The notes under the pieces: generated by a model
Told to the model about the DNA's origin: nothing
The model's input: the letters and a program-made list of their open reading frames with translations, nothing else
Database searches by the model: none
Program-made: the position numbers and the translations under genes
Shown: positions 14,079-21,651 of the stretch, piece after piece
Layout of the letters: each line of letters starts with the position of its first letter
Numbering within the stretch: the first letter of the stretch is position 1
Assembly: GCA_021817065.1 (NCBI GenBank)
Contig: JAKAWH010000023.1
Location: forward strand, 1-35,251
Reading direction: 5' to 3'
From: Actinomycetes bacterium
Lineage (GTDB): Bacteria > Actinomycetota > Acidimicrobiia > Acidimicrobiales > JAKAVM01
Length of the DNA: 35,251 nt

Positions 14079-15221
14079 GTGCCCTACAGGCGTCTCACCG
14101 ATCCCGAGAGGCTGAAATCCCTTCTTTCCGCCGCTCTTGTGGTGGAGTCCGATCTCGATCTCGACGCCACGCTCCGCCGGTTCGTGTCCGAAGCGGTCCG
14201 CCTCTCCGGGGCCCGCTACGGGGCGCTCGGCGTCCTGGACGAGTCGGGGACCGGACTTGCGCAGTTCGTAGTATCCGGCATGACCCACGCCCAGATCGCC
14301 CGCATCGGCCATTCCCCGACCGGCAAGGGCGTCCTGGGCCTCCTCATCGCCGACCCGAAACCCATCCGCCTCGCCGACATCGCCTCCCATCCAGCCTCGA
14401 CCGGCTTTCCCCCGGGGCACCCCCCGATGACCTCTTTCCTGGGCGTCCCGATCCAGTTGCGGGACACCGTCTACGGCAATCTCTACCTCACCGACAAGCA
14501 GGGAGCACCGGAGTTCACCGAGGAGGACGTGGACCTGATCCGCGCTCTTTCGACCGCGGCGGGGATCGCCATCGAGAACGCACGCCTGCACGAGCAGGTA
14601 GCCAAGCTGGCGATGGCCGATGACCGCGAGCGGATCGCCCGCGACCTCCACGACACGGTGATCCAGCGATTGTTCGCCATCGGGCTCTCGCTCCAGTCGG
14701 TGGTACCTCCGGTTAGCAGGGCAGGTGCTGGCGGCGCAGCGGAGCGGATCGAAGAGGCGATCACCAACCTCGACGACACCATCCGGCAAGTTCGCACCGC
14801 GATCTTTTTTCTCGAAGCGGCGCCGGAGACCCGCAAAGGACTGCGCGCGCGGATCCTGAGGGTCACCGCCGAAGCGGCGGTGGGGCTGGGCTTCGAGCCC
14901 CAGGTGCGCTTCGCCGGGGCGATCGACTCACAGGTGGGAGAGGTGACCGCCAACGCCCTCCTGGCCAGCCTCCAGGAGATGCTCCTCAACGTGGAGAAGC
15001 ACGCCCGCGCGAGCACTGTGGTGGTCGACGTCACCTTGGAAAAGGGCGAGGTCATCCTCGAGGTGGTCGACAACGGTGCCGGCCTGCCTGCCAGCGGCCC
15101 GGCGGGTGGGGGGGAGGGCATCGCACACCTGGTCAGCCTCGCCACCGGTTTGGGAGGGACCTGCGTCCTGCGCAACGCGCCCTCCGGCGGCTCAGCGGTC
15201 TACTGGAGAGCGCCGGCCTGA
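14079..15221 (+). CDS. dosS: DosS-like heme-GAF sensor histidine kinase
   Basis: 380 residues: one GAF domain (about 24-172), HisKA_3 (DDRERIARDLHDTVIQRLFA, phospho-His 191) and HATPase_c (MLLNVEKHARA N-box; EVVDNGAGLP; a Gly-rich lid PAGGGEGIAHLVSL). The GAF sequence follows DosS GAF-A closely (ARYGALGVLDE, GVLGLLIADPKPIRL, HPASTGFPPGHPPM, FLGVPIQLRDTVYGNLYLT). In DosS the heme proximal ligand is the His before PPM, with a distal Tyr 22 residues later. Both are kept here (H114, Y136), so heme-based O2/NO/CO sensing is predicted. Mycobacterial DosS and DosT carry two GAF domains; this one has one. GTG start, divergent from dosR. Confidence 0.9.
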   Translation: MPYRRLTDPERLKSLLSAALVVESDLDLDATLRRFVSEAVRLSGARYGALGVLDESGTGLAQFVVSGMTHAQIARIGHSPTGKGVLGLLIADPKPIRLADIASHPASTGFPPGHPPMTSFLGVPIQLRDTVYGNLYLTDKQGAPEFTEEDVDLIRALSTAAGIAIENARLHEQVAKLAMADDRERIARDLHDTVIQRLFAIGLSLQSVVPPVSRAGAGGAAERIEEAITNLDDTIRQVRTAIFFLEAAPETRKGLRARILRVTAEAAVGLGFEPQVRFAGAIDSQVGEVTANALLASLQEMLLNVEKHARASTVVVDVTLEKGEVILEVVDNGAGLPASGPAGGGEGIAHLVSLATGLGGTCVLRNAPSGGSAVYWRAPA

Positions 15222-15272
15222 GAGGCCCTTCCCGGCGTCGCCAACCGCGCCAGCAGCGGTGCAGCCCGCACA

Positions 15273-15306
15273 GGGACTTTGGTCACAACAATTGGACCTA
15301 GGTGCC
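15273..15306. promoter_or_regulatory. Two tandem DosR-like boxes upstream of adk
   Basis: Box 1, GGGACTTTGGTCAC (15273-15286), has 12 of 14 consensus matches. Box 2, TGGACCTAGGTGCC (15293-15306), has 11 of 14 matches to GTGACCWWRGTCCC on the other strand. Centres are 20 bases apart. A -10-like CATACT lies at 15332-15337, placing box 2 near -44 if transcription begins at the adk start codon. Confidence 0.65.
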
Positions 15307-15343
15307 CTCGCCGTCCGGGAGGGGTTCCGCTCATACTCCATTC

Positions 15344-16105
15344 ATGGGCACATCGGGGTTTGGTTTCGTTAGGACTGCGCGCCGTGGCACCGCACGGCGG
15401 ATCATCGTCCTGGGTCGCCAGGGTTCCGGCAAGGGCACCCAATGCGATGCCCTCGCCCGCCGGCTGGCAGTTCGCCACGTCTCGGCCGGCGATGCACTGC
15501 GAAGGGCGGTGCGTACGGGAAGCCCGATCGGCTCGGCGGTCGAGGCGATCATGGAGGCCGGGGAACTGGTGGACGACAACTTGGTCCTAGAGGCGATCTG
15601 GGACCACATCGGAGACGAGGCACCCTCGGGCTTCGTCCTGGATGGCTTCCCCCGCACCGTCGAGCAGGCCAAGCTGCTCGACGACCGGCTCGGCACCGGC
15701 GGCATTGACCTTGCCATTCGCCTCGCCGTACCGGTCGAGGAGGTCGTCTCCCGGCTTTCCCGGCGGCGTGTCTGCACCGTCTGCGGGCTCGACCACCCGG
15801 GAGCCGAGCCGGGCGCCACCTGCGACCGTTGCGGCAACCAGGTGGCACCTCGGGCGGACGACAATCCCACCGCGATCCGTGCCCGCCTCGCCCTGTACGA
15901 TCGCAACGAGACCGCACTCACTTCCTGGCTTTCCCGACACACCGACCTGATCTCGGTCGACGGCGATAGCACGCCCGAAGCGGTGGCGGGCAGGATGTGG
16001 GCAGCGGTGAAGAGCCACCCCTCTGCCTTGGTTCCGGTGAACTCCCACGCACACGCCACCGGATCGAGGTTTGCTGATGTGGCGGTCGGCCTCTCGGCCG
16101 GCTGA
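15344..16105 (+). CDS. adk: Adenylate kinase with zinc-binding LID
   Basis: A 253-residue adenylate kinase (ATP + AMP to 2 ADP). Seen: P-loop GRQGSGKGTQ, NMP-site segment HVSAGDALRRAVRTGSPIG, FVLDGFPRTVEQAK, and the LID Arg motif SRRRVCTVCG. The LID carries CTVC ... CDRC, a four-Cys zinc site found in many Gram-positive Adk proteins. The C-terminal 35 residues (HPSALVPVNSHAHATGS and on) exceed the normal family length. It is not near secY/map, where the housekeeping adk usually lies in actinobacteria, so it may be a second, stress-linked copy. No SD precedes the ATG, and a -10-like motif about seven bases upstream suggests a leaderless message. Confidence 0.9.
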   Translation: MGTSGFGFVRTARRGTARRIIVLGRQGSGKGTQCDALARRLAVRHVSAGDALRRAVRTGSPIGSAVEAIMEAGELVDDNLVLEAIWDHIGDEAPSGFVLDGFPRTVEQAKLLDDRLGTGGIDLAIRLAVPVEEVVSRLSRRRVCTVCGLDHPGAEPGATCDRCGNQVAPRADDNPTAIRARLALYDRNETALTSWLSRHTDLISVDGDSTPEAVAGRMWAAVKSHPSALVPVNSHAHATGSRFADVAVGLSAG

Positions 16106-16208
16106 CCCATCCAGGGACCCCTCGACAGGTCCGCGGCGGCGCGGCTCCTCGTGGGACATTGGTAGGGGGTGCATCTCCCCGAACCTCGCCCCTTGTGACC
16201 ATCGCCTC

Positions 16209-16237
16209 TTGAGGAACGGAGTTTCCCCTCGTATCGT
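16209..16237 (+). promoter_or_regulatory. Possible sigma-70-type promoter
   Basis: TTGAGG (16209-16214), 17 bases, then TATCGT (16232-16237), about 45 bases before the VirD4-like gene. Reasonable spacing and hexamers; unproven. Confidence 0.35.
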
Positions 16238-16270
16238 GATATGAGGAGCCTTTTCCCGTTCTCCTCTGAG

Positions 16271-16283
16271 AGGAGGAACGCTG
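16271..16283 (+). promoter_or_regulatory. Strong SD preceding a CTG start codon
   Basis: AGGAGG at 16271-16276 is followed four bases later by CTG at 16281. The frame upstream is open only to a stop at 16242 and has no ATG, GTG or TTG. The next in-frame usual start, GTG 16395, would lie inside the membrane helix. Confidence 0.5.
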
Positions 16284-17774
16284 AACGTTATCGAAAGTCT
16301 TCGCTGCGGGGTTACATTCGGGGCGTCGGGATGCACCACCTCATGGTTTTCGTCCGCCATCTCGGGACTCCTCGTCCTGGTCGCTTTCCTCGCCGTGATC
16401 GGTGCCGTGGTGGTGTGGGGGAAGAGGATCCATCGTGGTCGCCCCGGCCGGCACGTTCATCGCATCCTGGTGCCGGGGAGCCGGAACCAGGCCGGTGACC
16501 CCAGGCCGTCGCCATTTTCCTACAGCACCCGAACCGAAGAAGGTCTCCTTCGCCCCAGCGCTCCCGATCTCCAGCCGGTTCTGTATGCCGGCATGCCGCC
16601 CTCCAATGGCACGCCTCTTTCCATGGAGGAGACGAGCCCCATCCTCCTCCACACCAACCTCCTCGGCGTCGGAAAGCCCTCACGGGATCTCTCCTTCCGG
16701 ATGCTCGCCCCGTCGATCGTGGTGAGAACGGGACCCGCAGTTCTGGTCACCGGCGAGGCACGCCTGGCGGAGATGACCGTCCCGGTGGTGGTCGCGCAGG
16801 GTTCGACCGCCCTGTGGTGGGACCCATCCGGAACGATGGAGCAACCCCATCGCACCCAGGCGGTCACCTGGGAGCCACTGAGCGGGATCACGAGTGCCGA
16901 TACTGCTCTCGCCTTCGCCGGCGAATTGCTCGGGGTGACCAGTATGGCAGCCGGCGCCGAGCTACCACTCGGGGAACGCCCCGCCCGGGTGCTCGGTGCG
17001 TTGTTGCTGGCAGCACGCCTCGGATCGGGATCCGCCGCTCAAGCCGGAGCATGGCTGTCCTGGGGACCGGGGAGCTGGGGTGAGGCGGTAGGCATCCTGG
17101 AAGGCTCCGCGGAGGATTCGGCGCGCCCCCTGGCCACCGAGCTGGACAGCGCCCTGCACAACGCCGGCGAATGGCTCGACACGGACACCGAGGGGCTCTT
17201 CGGCCATATAGGTGCAGCGCTCACCCTGATGGCGCCGATGGACGGAGCGCTTCGGCGCCCTCTGTTCATTCGCCCGTTCCTCTCGAGCGGCTCCGACGTG
17301 CTTTTCGTGGCCCTGCCGGCGGACCGGGCGGTGGCTCCGACGGTTGCCGCGTCGGTACTGATCGGACGTATCGCGCGCCTGCATCGCCACCTCTCCCGGC
17401 GGGCGGCTCCCCTCGCTTTTCTCATCGATTCGCCAGAAGCCACGCTAGCGGTCCCCCGGATGGCGCAGCTCCTCCGGTCGGGCCCCGAGCCTCGCACAGT
17501 GTGGGCATCAGTCACCTCCCGCCCGCCGCAGCGGCACAGGCAGGACCGCTGGCCGGCGTGCCTCCGGGTCACCAGGGGTCGCGATGCGACCCTTTCTTTG
17601 GGACGGCATCGCAAGCAGGTCACACTGCCCCGGTTCTCGGAACCTCCCTGGTCGCTCGTCGCGTCAGCAGCACGGGGAGTGCTCGGTTCGACCGCGATAC
17701 GTCACCTGAGAAACGTGTCGCGAGGACCTTCGACCCTTGCCAAATCGGACGATCCTCCCCGAAGATCTCAGTGA
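16281..17774 (+). CDS. Membrane protein resembling VirD4/TraG coupling proteins, P-loop lost
   Basis: About 497 residues from the CTG at 16281. A short N-terminal part is followed by one transmembrane helix (ISGLLVLVAFLAVIGAVVVW, about 26-45). The soluble domain has an order of blocks seen in VirD4/TraG-like proteins: LLHTNLLGVG, VRTGPAVLVTG, TALWWDPSGTM, AVTWEPLSGITSADTALAFAGELLG, a helical insertion RVLGALLLAARLGS ... WLSWGPGSWGEAV, DVLFVALPADRAVAPTVAASVLIGRI, PLAFLIDSPEATLAVPRMAQLL. Walker A should follow the first strand and is not recognisable. The Walker B Asp-Glu of functional TraD/VirD4 is replaced by FLIDSPE. No conjugation genes are nearby. It may be a degenerate or repurposed relative; the likeness is from block order, not from a search. 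Confidence 0.6.
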   Translation: MNVIESLRCGVTFGASGCTTSWFSSAISGLLVLVAFLAVIGAVVVWGKRIHRGRPGRHVHRILVPGSRNQAGDPRPSPFSYSTRTEEGLLRPSAPDLQPVLYAGMPPSNGTPLSMEETSPILLHTNLLGVGKPSRDLSFRMLAPSIVVRTGPAVLVTGEARLAEMTVPVVVAQGSTALWWDPSGTMEQPHRTQAVTWEPLSGITSADTALAFAGELLGVTSMAAGAELPLGERPARVLGALLLAARLGSGSAAQAGAWLSWGPGSWGEAVGILEGSAEDSARPLATELDSALHNAGEWLDTDTEGLFGHIGAALTLMAPMDGALRRPLFIRPFLSSGSDVLFVALPADRAVAPTVAASVLIGRIARLHRHLSRRAAPLAFLIDSPEATLAVPRMAQLLRSGPEPRTVWASVTSRPPQRHRQDRWPACLRVTRGRDATLSLGRHRKQVTLPRFSEPPWSLVASAARGVLGSTAIRHLRNVSRGPSTLAKSDDPPRRSQ

Positions 17775-17923
17775 GATGAACGTTTCGAGGGCCAGTTATC
17801 TCCGCCGCCAGAGTGCGGCGTGACGGACCGTCCCGAGACACCGGTGGATCGCGCCGGCTCCGTCCGAAACATCGATGTGGTGGTGTCGGGCCTGCGCTCG
17901 CTTCCCGCTCGCGACCCTCTTCG

Positions 17924-17959
17924 GTGACCTTGTTCCCGCCTTCGGGTGACTTACGACCC
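17924..17959. promoter_or_regulatory. Two tandem DosR-like boxes upstream of usp
   Basis: Box A, GTGACCTTGTTCCC (17924-17937), reads GGGAACAAGGTCAC on the other strand (10 of 14 consensus matches). Box B, GTGACTTACGACCC (17946-17959), has 11 of 14. Centres are 22 bases apart, i.e. two helical turns. A TACCGT at 17983-17988 lies 30 bases after the centre of box B, the same geometry as at 2601. Confidence 0.65.
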
Positions 17960-18048
17960 TGGGTTTTCACGGGTGGGATCTCTACCGTGGAAGGTGAAGG
18001 ACAGGCTCGCCACCCGGAACATCCAGTATCCCCGAGCCCGACAGGACT

Positions 18049-18585
18049 ATGACGATGACCGACAACCCGACCAGAGTGCTGCCCAAGGAGCGGAGGCTTC
18101 CCAAGCCCGGCACACCCCTTCTGGTGGTGGGCGTCGACGGTACCCCCGGATCGTTGGCCGCCCTCGAATGGGCCGCCGGGGAGGCTCGGCGCCGGGGAGA
18201 TGCCCTCTTGGCGGTGCGGGTGTGGCAATTCCCCGTGAACGCCTCCGGCTTCCTGACCGACGACTCGATCGAGGCGATGCAATCCGACGAAGAGGAGCAA
18301 CTCGAGCTGGACCTATTCGACGTGTTGGGCGACAACCCAGGAGTAGACGTGTACCGGCTGGTGACCAGCGGTGCCGCCACCAAGACGCTTTTCACCGCCG
18401 CCCAGGGAGCCGACATGCTGGTGATCGGTTCCAAGGGGCACCGCGGCCTCACCAACGTGGTGATCGGTTCGGTGTCGGCACAGGTGACGCACTATGCTCC
18501 CTGTCCGGTGGTGATCGTTCCCCAACGAATTTCCAAACATGAGGATTCCGGCTCCGTCCGCCCCGCCTCGGATGGCGCCGGATAG
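18049..18585 (+). CDS. Universal stress protein (UspA family, ATP-binding type)
   Basis: 178 residues, single Usp domain (about 22-165). The ATP-binding pattern G-x2-G-x9-G-S is complete (GSKGHRGLTNVVIGSVS), and the N-terminal VVGVDGTPGSLAALEWAAGEA with its Asp after VGV matches the family. In mycobacteria several Usp genes are prominent members of the DosR regulon; the two DosR-like boxes upstream suggest the same here. ATG at 18049 is preceded by AGGA; a second in-frame ATG lies two codons later. The final 15 residues are a non-conserved tail. Confidence 0.93.
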   Translation: MTMTDNPTRVLPKERRLPKPGTPLLVVGVDGTPGSLAALEWAAGEARRRGDALLAVRVWQFPVNASGFLTDDSIEAMQSDEEEQLELDLFDVLGDNPGVDVYRLVTSGAATKTLFTAAQGADMLVIGSKGHRGLTNVVIGSVSAQVTHYAPCPVVIVPQRISKHEDSGSVRPASDGAG

Positions 18586-18707
18586 GGTGAGGCACCCGCT
18601 TCACAACACGCTGCGCACCATTGCCCTCCCACCAACCGCCATGGTGTGCAGAGTGAAGTCGGGTCAAAATGCCGGTTTACCCCACCGGTACAAGACCTCA
18701 CCCGCTT

Positions 18708-18737
18708 GCGCCTGCCGGCCTGCCCGCCGGCAGGCGC
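18708..18737. terminator. Strong bidirectional terminator hairpin
   Basis: GCGCCTGCCGGC (18708-18719) / GCCGGCAGGCGC (18726-18737) is a perfect 12-bp stem with a 6-base loop, between the convergent usp and tldE genes. No T-run follows on either side; a few T residues follow on the plus strand. Confidence 0.75.
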
Positions 18738-18755
18738 TCTTCGCTCAGGCTTGTC

Positions 18756-20099
18756 TCAGGCTCCGGAGAGGTGAATATCCTCGATGGCTAGGGTGACCCC
18801 GGCGGCTGGGCCGGGAAGCCATTCCGGCTCGGAACCGACGGCGGTCAGGGAGAGAAGCATCCGTTGAATGGTTGAGGCAATGGTCGCCTCCTTCACCGGC
18901 TGGGAGATCGTCCCGCCCCGGATCATCAGGCCTTCGGCTCCCACCGAGAAGTCCCCGCTGACCGGGTTGACCCCCGAGTGCACCCCGGTGATCGAGGTGA
19001 CCAGGATTCCCTCGCCCACCGATGATACTATATCGTCCTGCGATGTTGTACCCGGCCGCGCCGATACGGCGCGGAATCCGACCCCCGGGGTCGAGGCGTA
19101 CCCCGCCCGGGCGGCCGACGCGGTCGATGCGGTACCTGCCCTGCGCGCCGAGTAGGTGTCGTAGAGGAATCGCGTGCACACCCCGTCCTCGATGAGCACG
19201 GTCCGACGGGTGGCCAGCCCTTCTGCATCGTAGGGCGAGGCTAGATAGGCCCGGGGATCGGTGGGATCCTCCACCAGGGTCAGCCTGGAATCGGCCACAG
19301 TCTCCCCGAGCCGCCCGGCAAATAGCGAGCGACCCTTCTCAACCGCTTCGCCCGAGAGAGTCCCCCCCAGGATCGAGAGGAACGACGCTGCTACCCGGGG
19401 GTCCAAGATCGCGGTCAGGCGGGTCGAGCGCGGCTTCACCGCGCCGAGAAGGCGGGTCGAACGGATCACCGCGTCGGTGGCAGCCTCCTCCACATCCAGC
19501 TCGCTGGGCTCCCGCCCCACCGAGAACCCGCCCCCGGTCCGGGTGTCGCCCCCGTCTTCGGCGATCGCGTACGCGAAAAGGTAGGCGCCGGTTCCCCGCT
19601 GGGACACCGCTACACCGGCTGTGGAAGCGACAGCCGACTCCCAGGCGGAATCGGCGTAGTTGGACGACTCGACCTGGCGGATCCGCGGATCGCCGCTGCG
19701 CACCGCCTTGTCGAGCGACAGGGCGAGATCCACCTTCGCATCGGTGGCGGTGAGCTCCACCGCCGAGCGCCAGAGCTCCATGCGGACCGGTTCGACCCCG
19801 TCGGGCGAGGCGAGACCCAGGTGCTGGTCGAAGGTGGCGAAGGAAGCGTTGTCCCGCGCTTCGTCCAGGACCTCGCCCAGGATCTTCTCGTCGAGAGAAC
19901 CTGCGTAGGCGAAGCCCTGCTTCCCGCCTGCAATCACCCGGACCCCGATCCCGGACGACTCGGCCGACACCAGGTGCTCGATCCCACCTTCGAACACCCG
20001 CACCGACAGCTCGCGGTCCCAGCCGGCATAGGCTTCGACCTCCTCACCGGGCCGCGCCCAGGACACCAGCCGGGCGACCAGGTCGGCGAGCTCAGCCAC
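18756..20099 (-). CDS. tldE: TldE/PmbA metalloprotease partner
   Basis: 447 residues, full length for TldE. The N-terminal half binds TldD (EEVEAYAGWDRELSVRVFEGGIEHLVSAESSGIGVRVI); the C-terminal half has GYASTPGVGF, EGILVTSITGVHSGVNPVSGDFSVGAEGLMI and the closing TIASTIQRML. TldE lacks the HExxxH zinc site and works as a heterodimer with TldD, degrading unfolded peptides and maturing some RiPP peptides. It starts 35 bases after tldD on the same strand. Confidence 0.93.
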   Translation of the reverse strand: MAELADLVARLVSWARPGEEVEAYAGWDRELSVRVFEGGIEHLVSAESSGIGVRVIAGGKQGFAYAGSLDEKILGEVLDEARDNASFATFDQHLGLASPDGVEPVRMELWRSAVELTATDAKVDLALSLDKAVRSGDPRIRQVESSNYADSAWESAVASTAGVAVSQRGTGAYLFAYAIAEDGGDTRTGGGFSVGREPSELDVEEAATDAVIRSTRLLGAVKPRSTRLTAILDPRVAASFLSILGGTLSGEAVEKGRSLFAGRLGETVADSRLTLVEDPTDPRAYLASPYDAEGLATRRTVLIEDGVCTRFLYDTYSARRAGTASTASAARAGYASTPGVGFRAVSARPGTTSQDDIVSSVGEGILVTSITGVHSGVNPVSGDFSVGAEGLMIRGGTISQPVKEATIASTIQRMLLSLTAVGSEPEWLPGPAAGVTLAIEDIHLSGA

Positions 20100-20134
20100 C
20101 GGTCACTCCCTCCACCGGGCGCGGGCCGATCGTC

Positions 20135-21547
20135 TCAGCCACCGGCGGTTCCCCCCACGGTCACCTCGGTCACCCGCAGGGTGGGTTGGCCACACCCCAC
20201 CGGCACCGACTGGCCGTCCTTGCCGCAGGTTCCCGGTGTCGTGGCGAAATCGTTTCCCACCGCGTCCACCCGGGAGAGCACGTCGGGACCGTTGCCGATC
20301 AGGTTCGCGTCGCGCAGGGGCTCGGTGATCCGACCATTCTCGATCAGGTACGCCTCGACCATCCCGAAGACGAAGTCTCCGGTGGCAGTGTTGACCTGAC
20401 CCCCTCCCAGTTTCGCCACGTACACTCCCCGAGGGGTGGAGGCCACGATGTCCTCCGGATCGTCGGCTCCGGCAACGATGTAGGTGTTGGTCATCCGAAC
20501 CATGGGGAGGTGCTGGTAGCTCTGGCGCCTCCCGTTGCCCGAAGAGGGCCGTTTCTCCTTGGCGGATCGCAGGCGGTCCCACATGAAGTCGACCAGCACC
20601 CCGTCGGAGATCAATACATTCCGGCGGGCAGGGTGGCCTTCGTCGTCGATCGCGAAGGTGCCCCACTCCCGTCCTGGCGTCCCGTCGTCGACCAGGGTGA
20701 CCAGCTCGCTGGCGACCTTCTGCCCCATCCGCCCCGCATAGACCGAGGATCCTTTTACGATATGATCCGCCTCCAGCCCGTGCCCGCAGGCCTCATGGAA
20801 AAGAATCCCCCCGGAACCACCCTTGATAACCACCGGCATCGGCCCGGTGGGAGCAGGGCGGGCGGTGAGTTTGGTGATCGCGCGGCGCGCTGCCTCCCGA
20901 GCCACCTCCTCGACCGAGGTGGTCTCGAATAGCTCGAAACCGACCGTCGCGGCCACCACTTCGTATCCGGTCTGCATCCCCGCATCGCCGGTGGCCACGC
21001 AGGAGACCATGAAACGTGTGCGCACCTGATCGTCCTCGGCCCACAGGCCCTCCGAGTTGGCCACCAGGATCCGCCGGCGGGAATCAGCATAGCCGGCAGA
21101 GACCTGGGTGATGGCCGAGCCCGCAGAGCGGGATGCGGAATCTGCCGCCGCCAGGAGCTCGACCTTGCGAGCCTTGGGAACCATTTCGGGGAGCACTGCC
21201 ACGCCTCGAGGTGTCGATCCGGAATCCGGGGTCGAAGCACCACTCCCGGCTGCAGCAGCGACCGCTCCGCCCCCTGCCCCACGAGCAACCGCCCGGGCAG
21301 CTTCGGCCGCGGCAAGCAGGCCCGATTCAGAGAGATCGGCGGTGTGGGCGAACCCGGTGGTGTCACCCGACACCACCCGAATCCCTGCGCCCCGGTCTCG
21401 CCCGGACGAGAGCTCCTCCACCTTTCCGTCGTCGAACCCGGCCCCGATCGCCCGGCGGTCCTCCACGAACACCTCGGCGAAATCGCCTCCCTTGAACAGG
21501 GCCGCCGAAAGCGTGCGGTCGATGAGGTCCCGATCAATCATGGGCAC
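20135..21547 (-). CDS. tldD: TldD zinc metalloprotease subunit
   Basis: 470 residues. The zinc motif H251-E252-A-C-G-H256 (FHEACGHGLEAD) is intact, followed by KGSSVYAGRMGQKVAS, FAIDDEGHPARRNVLI and the C-terminal FVFGMVEAYLIENGRIT. An inserted Ala/Gly-rich segment of about 25 residues (about 89-115) lengthens the N-terminal domain. GTG 21547, preceded by GGAGG, is the preferred start; ATG 21541 is two codons later. It forms the TldD/TldE pair with the next gene. No RiPP precursor is visible nearby, so a general peptide-quality role is likelier. Confidence 0.94.
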   Translation of the reverse strand: MPMIDRDLIDRTLSAALFKGGDFAEVFVEDRRAIGAGFDDGKVEELSSGRDRGAGIRVVSGDTTGFAHTADLSESGLLAAAEAARAVARGAGGGAVAAAAGSGASTPDSGSTPRGVAVLPEMVPKARKVELLAAADSASRSAGSAITQVSAGYADSRRRILVANSEGLWAEDDQVRTRFMVSCVATGDAGMQTGYEVVAATVGFELFETTSVEEVAREAARRAITKLTARPAPTGPMPVVIKGGSGGILFHEACGHGLEADHIVKGSSVYAGRMGQKVASELVTLVDDGTPGREWGTFAIDDEGHPARRNVLISDGVLVDFMWDRLRSAKEKRPSSGNGRRQSYQHLPMVRMTNTYIVAGADDPEDIVASTPRGVYVAKLGGGQVNTATGDFVFGMVEAYLIENGRITEPLRDANLIGNGPDVLSRVDAVGNDFATTPGTCGKDGQSVPVGCGQPTLRVTEVTVGGTAGG

Positions 21548-21651
21548 GGCCGTCCATCCTCCGGTGGCGCAGACCCGGCCCCCTTCGCGGCGGGCCCAGC
21601 CGGGCGGTCTCTGCTGTCCCGAGCGATCACAGGTGAACTACCTTACCGACG

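Noticed and set aside
16153-16166. GGGACATTGGTAGG as a DosR box upstream of the VirD4-like gene
   Set aside because: One half site is present (GGGAC) but the second is lost; 9 of 14 matches.
18756-21547. TldD/TldE as RiPP-maturation enzymes
   Set aside because: No short precursor-like gene or radical-SAM/YcaO/transport gene is nearby; a general peptide-degradation role is simpler.
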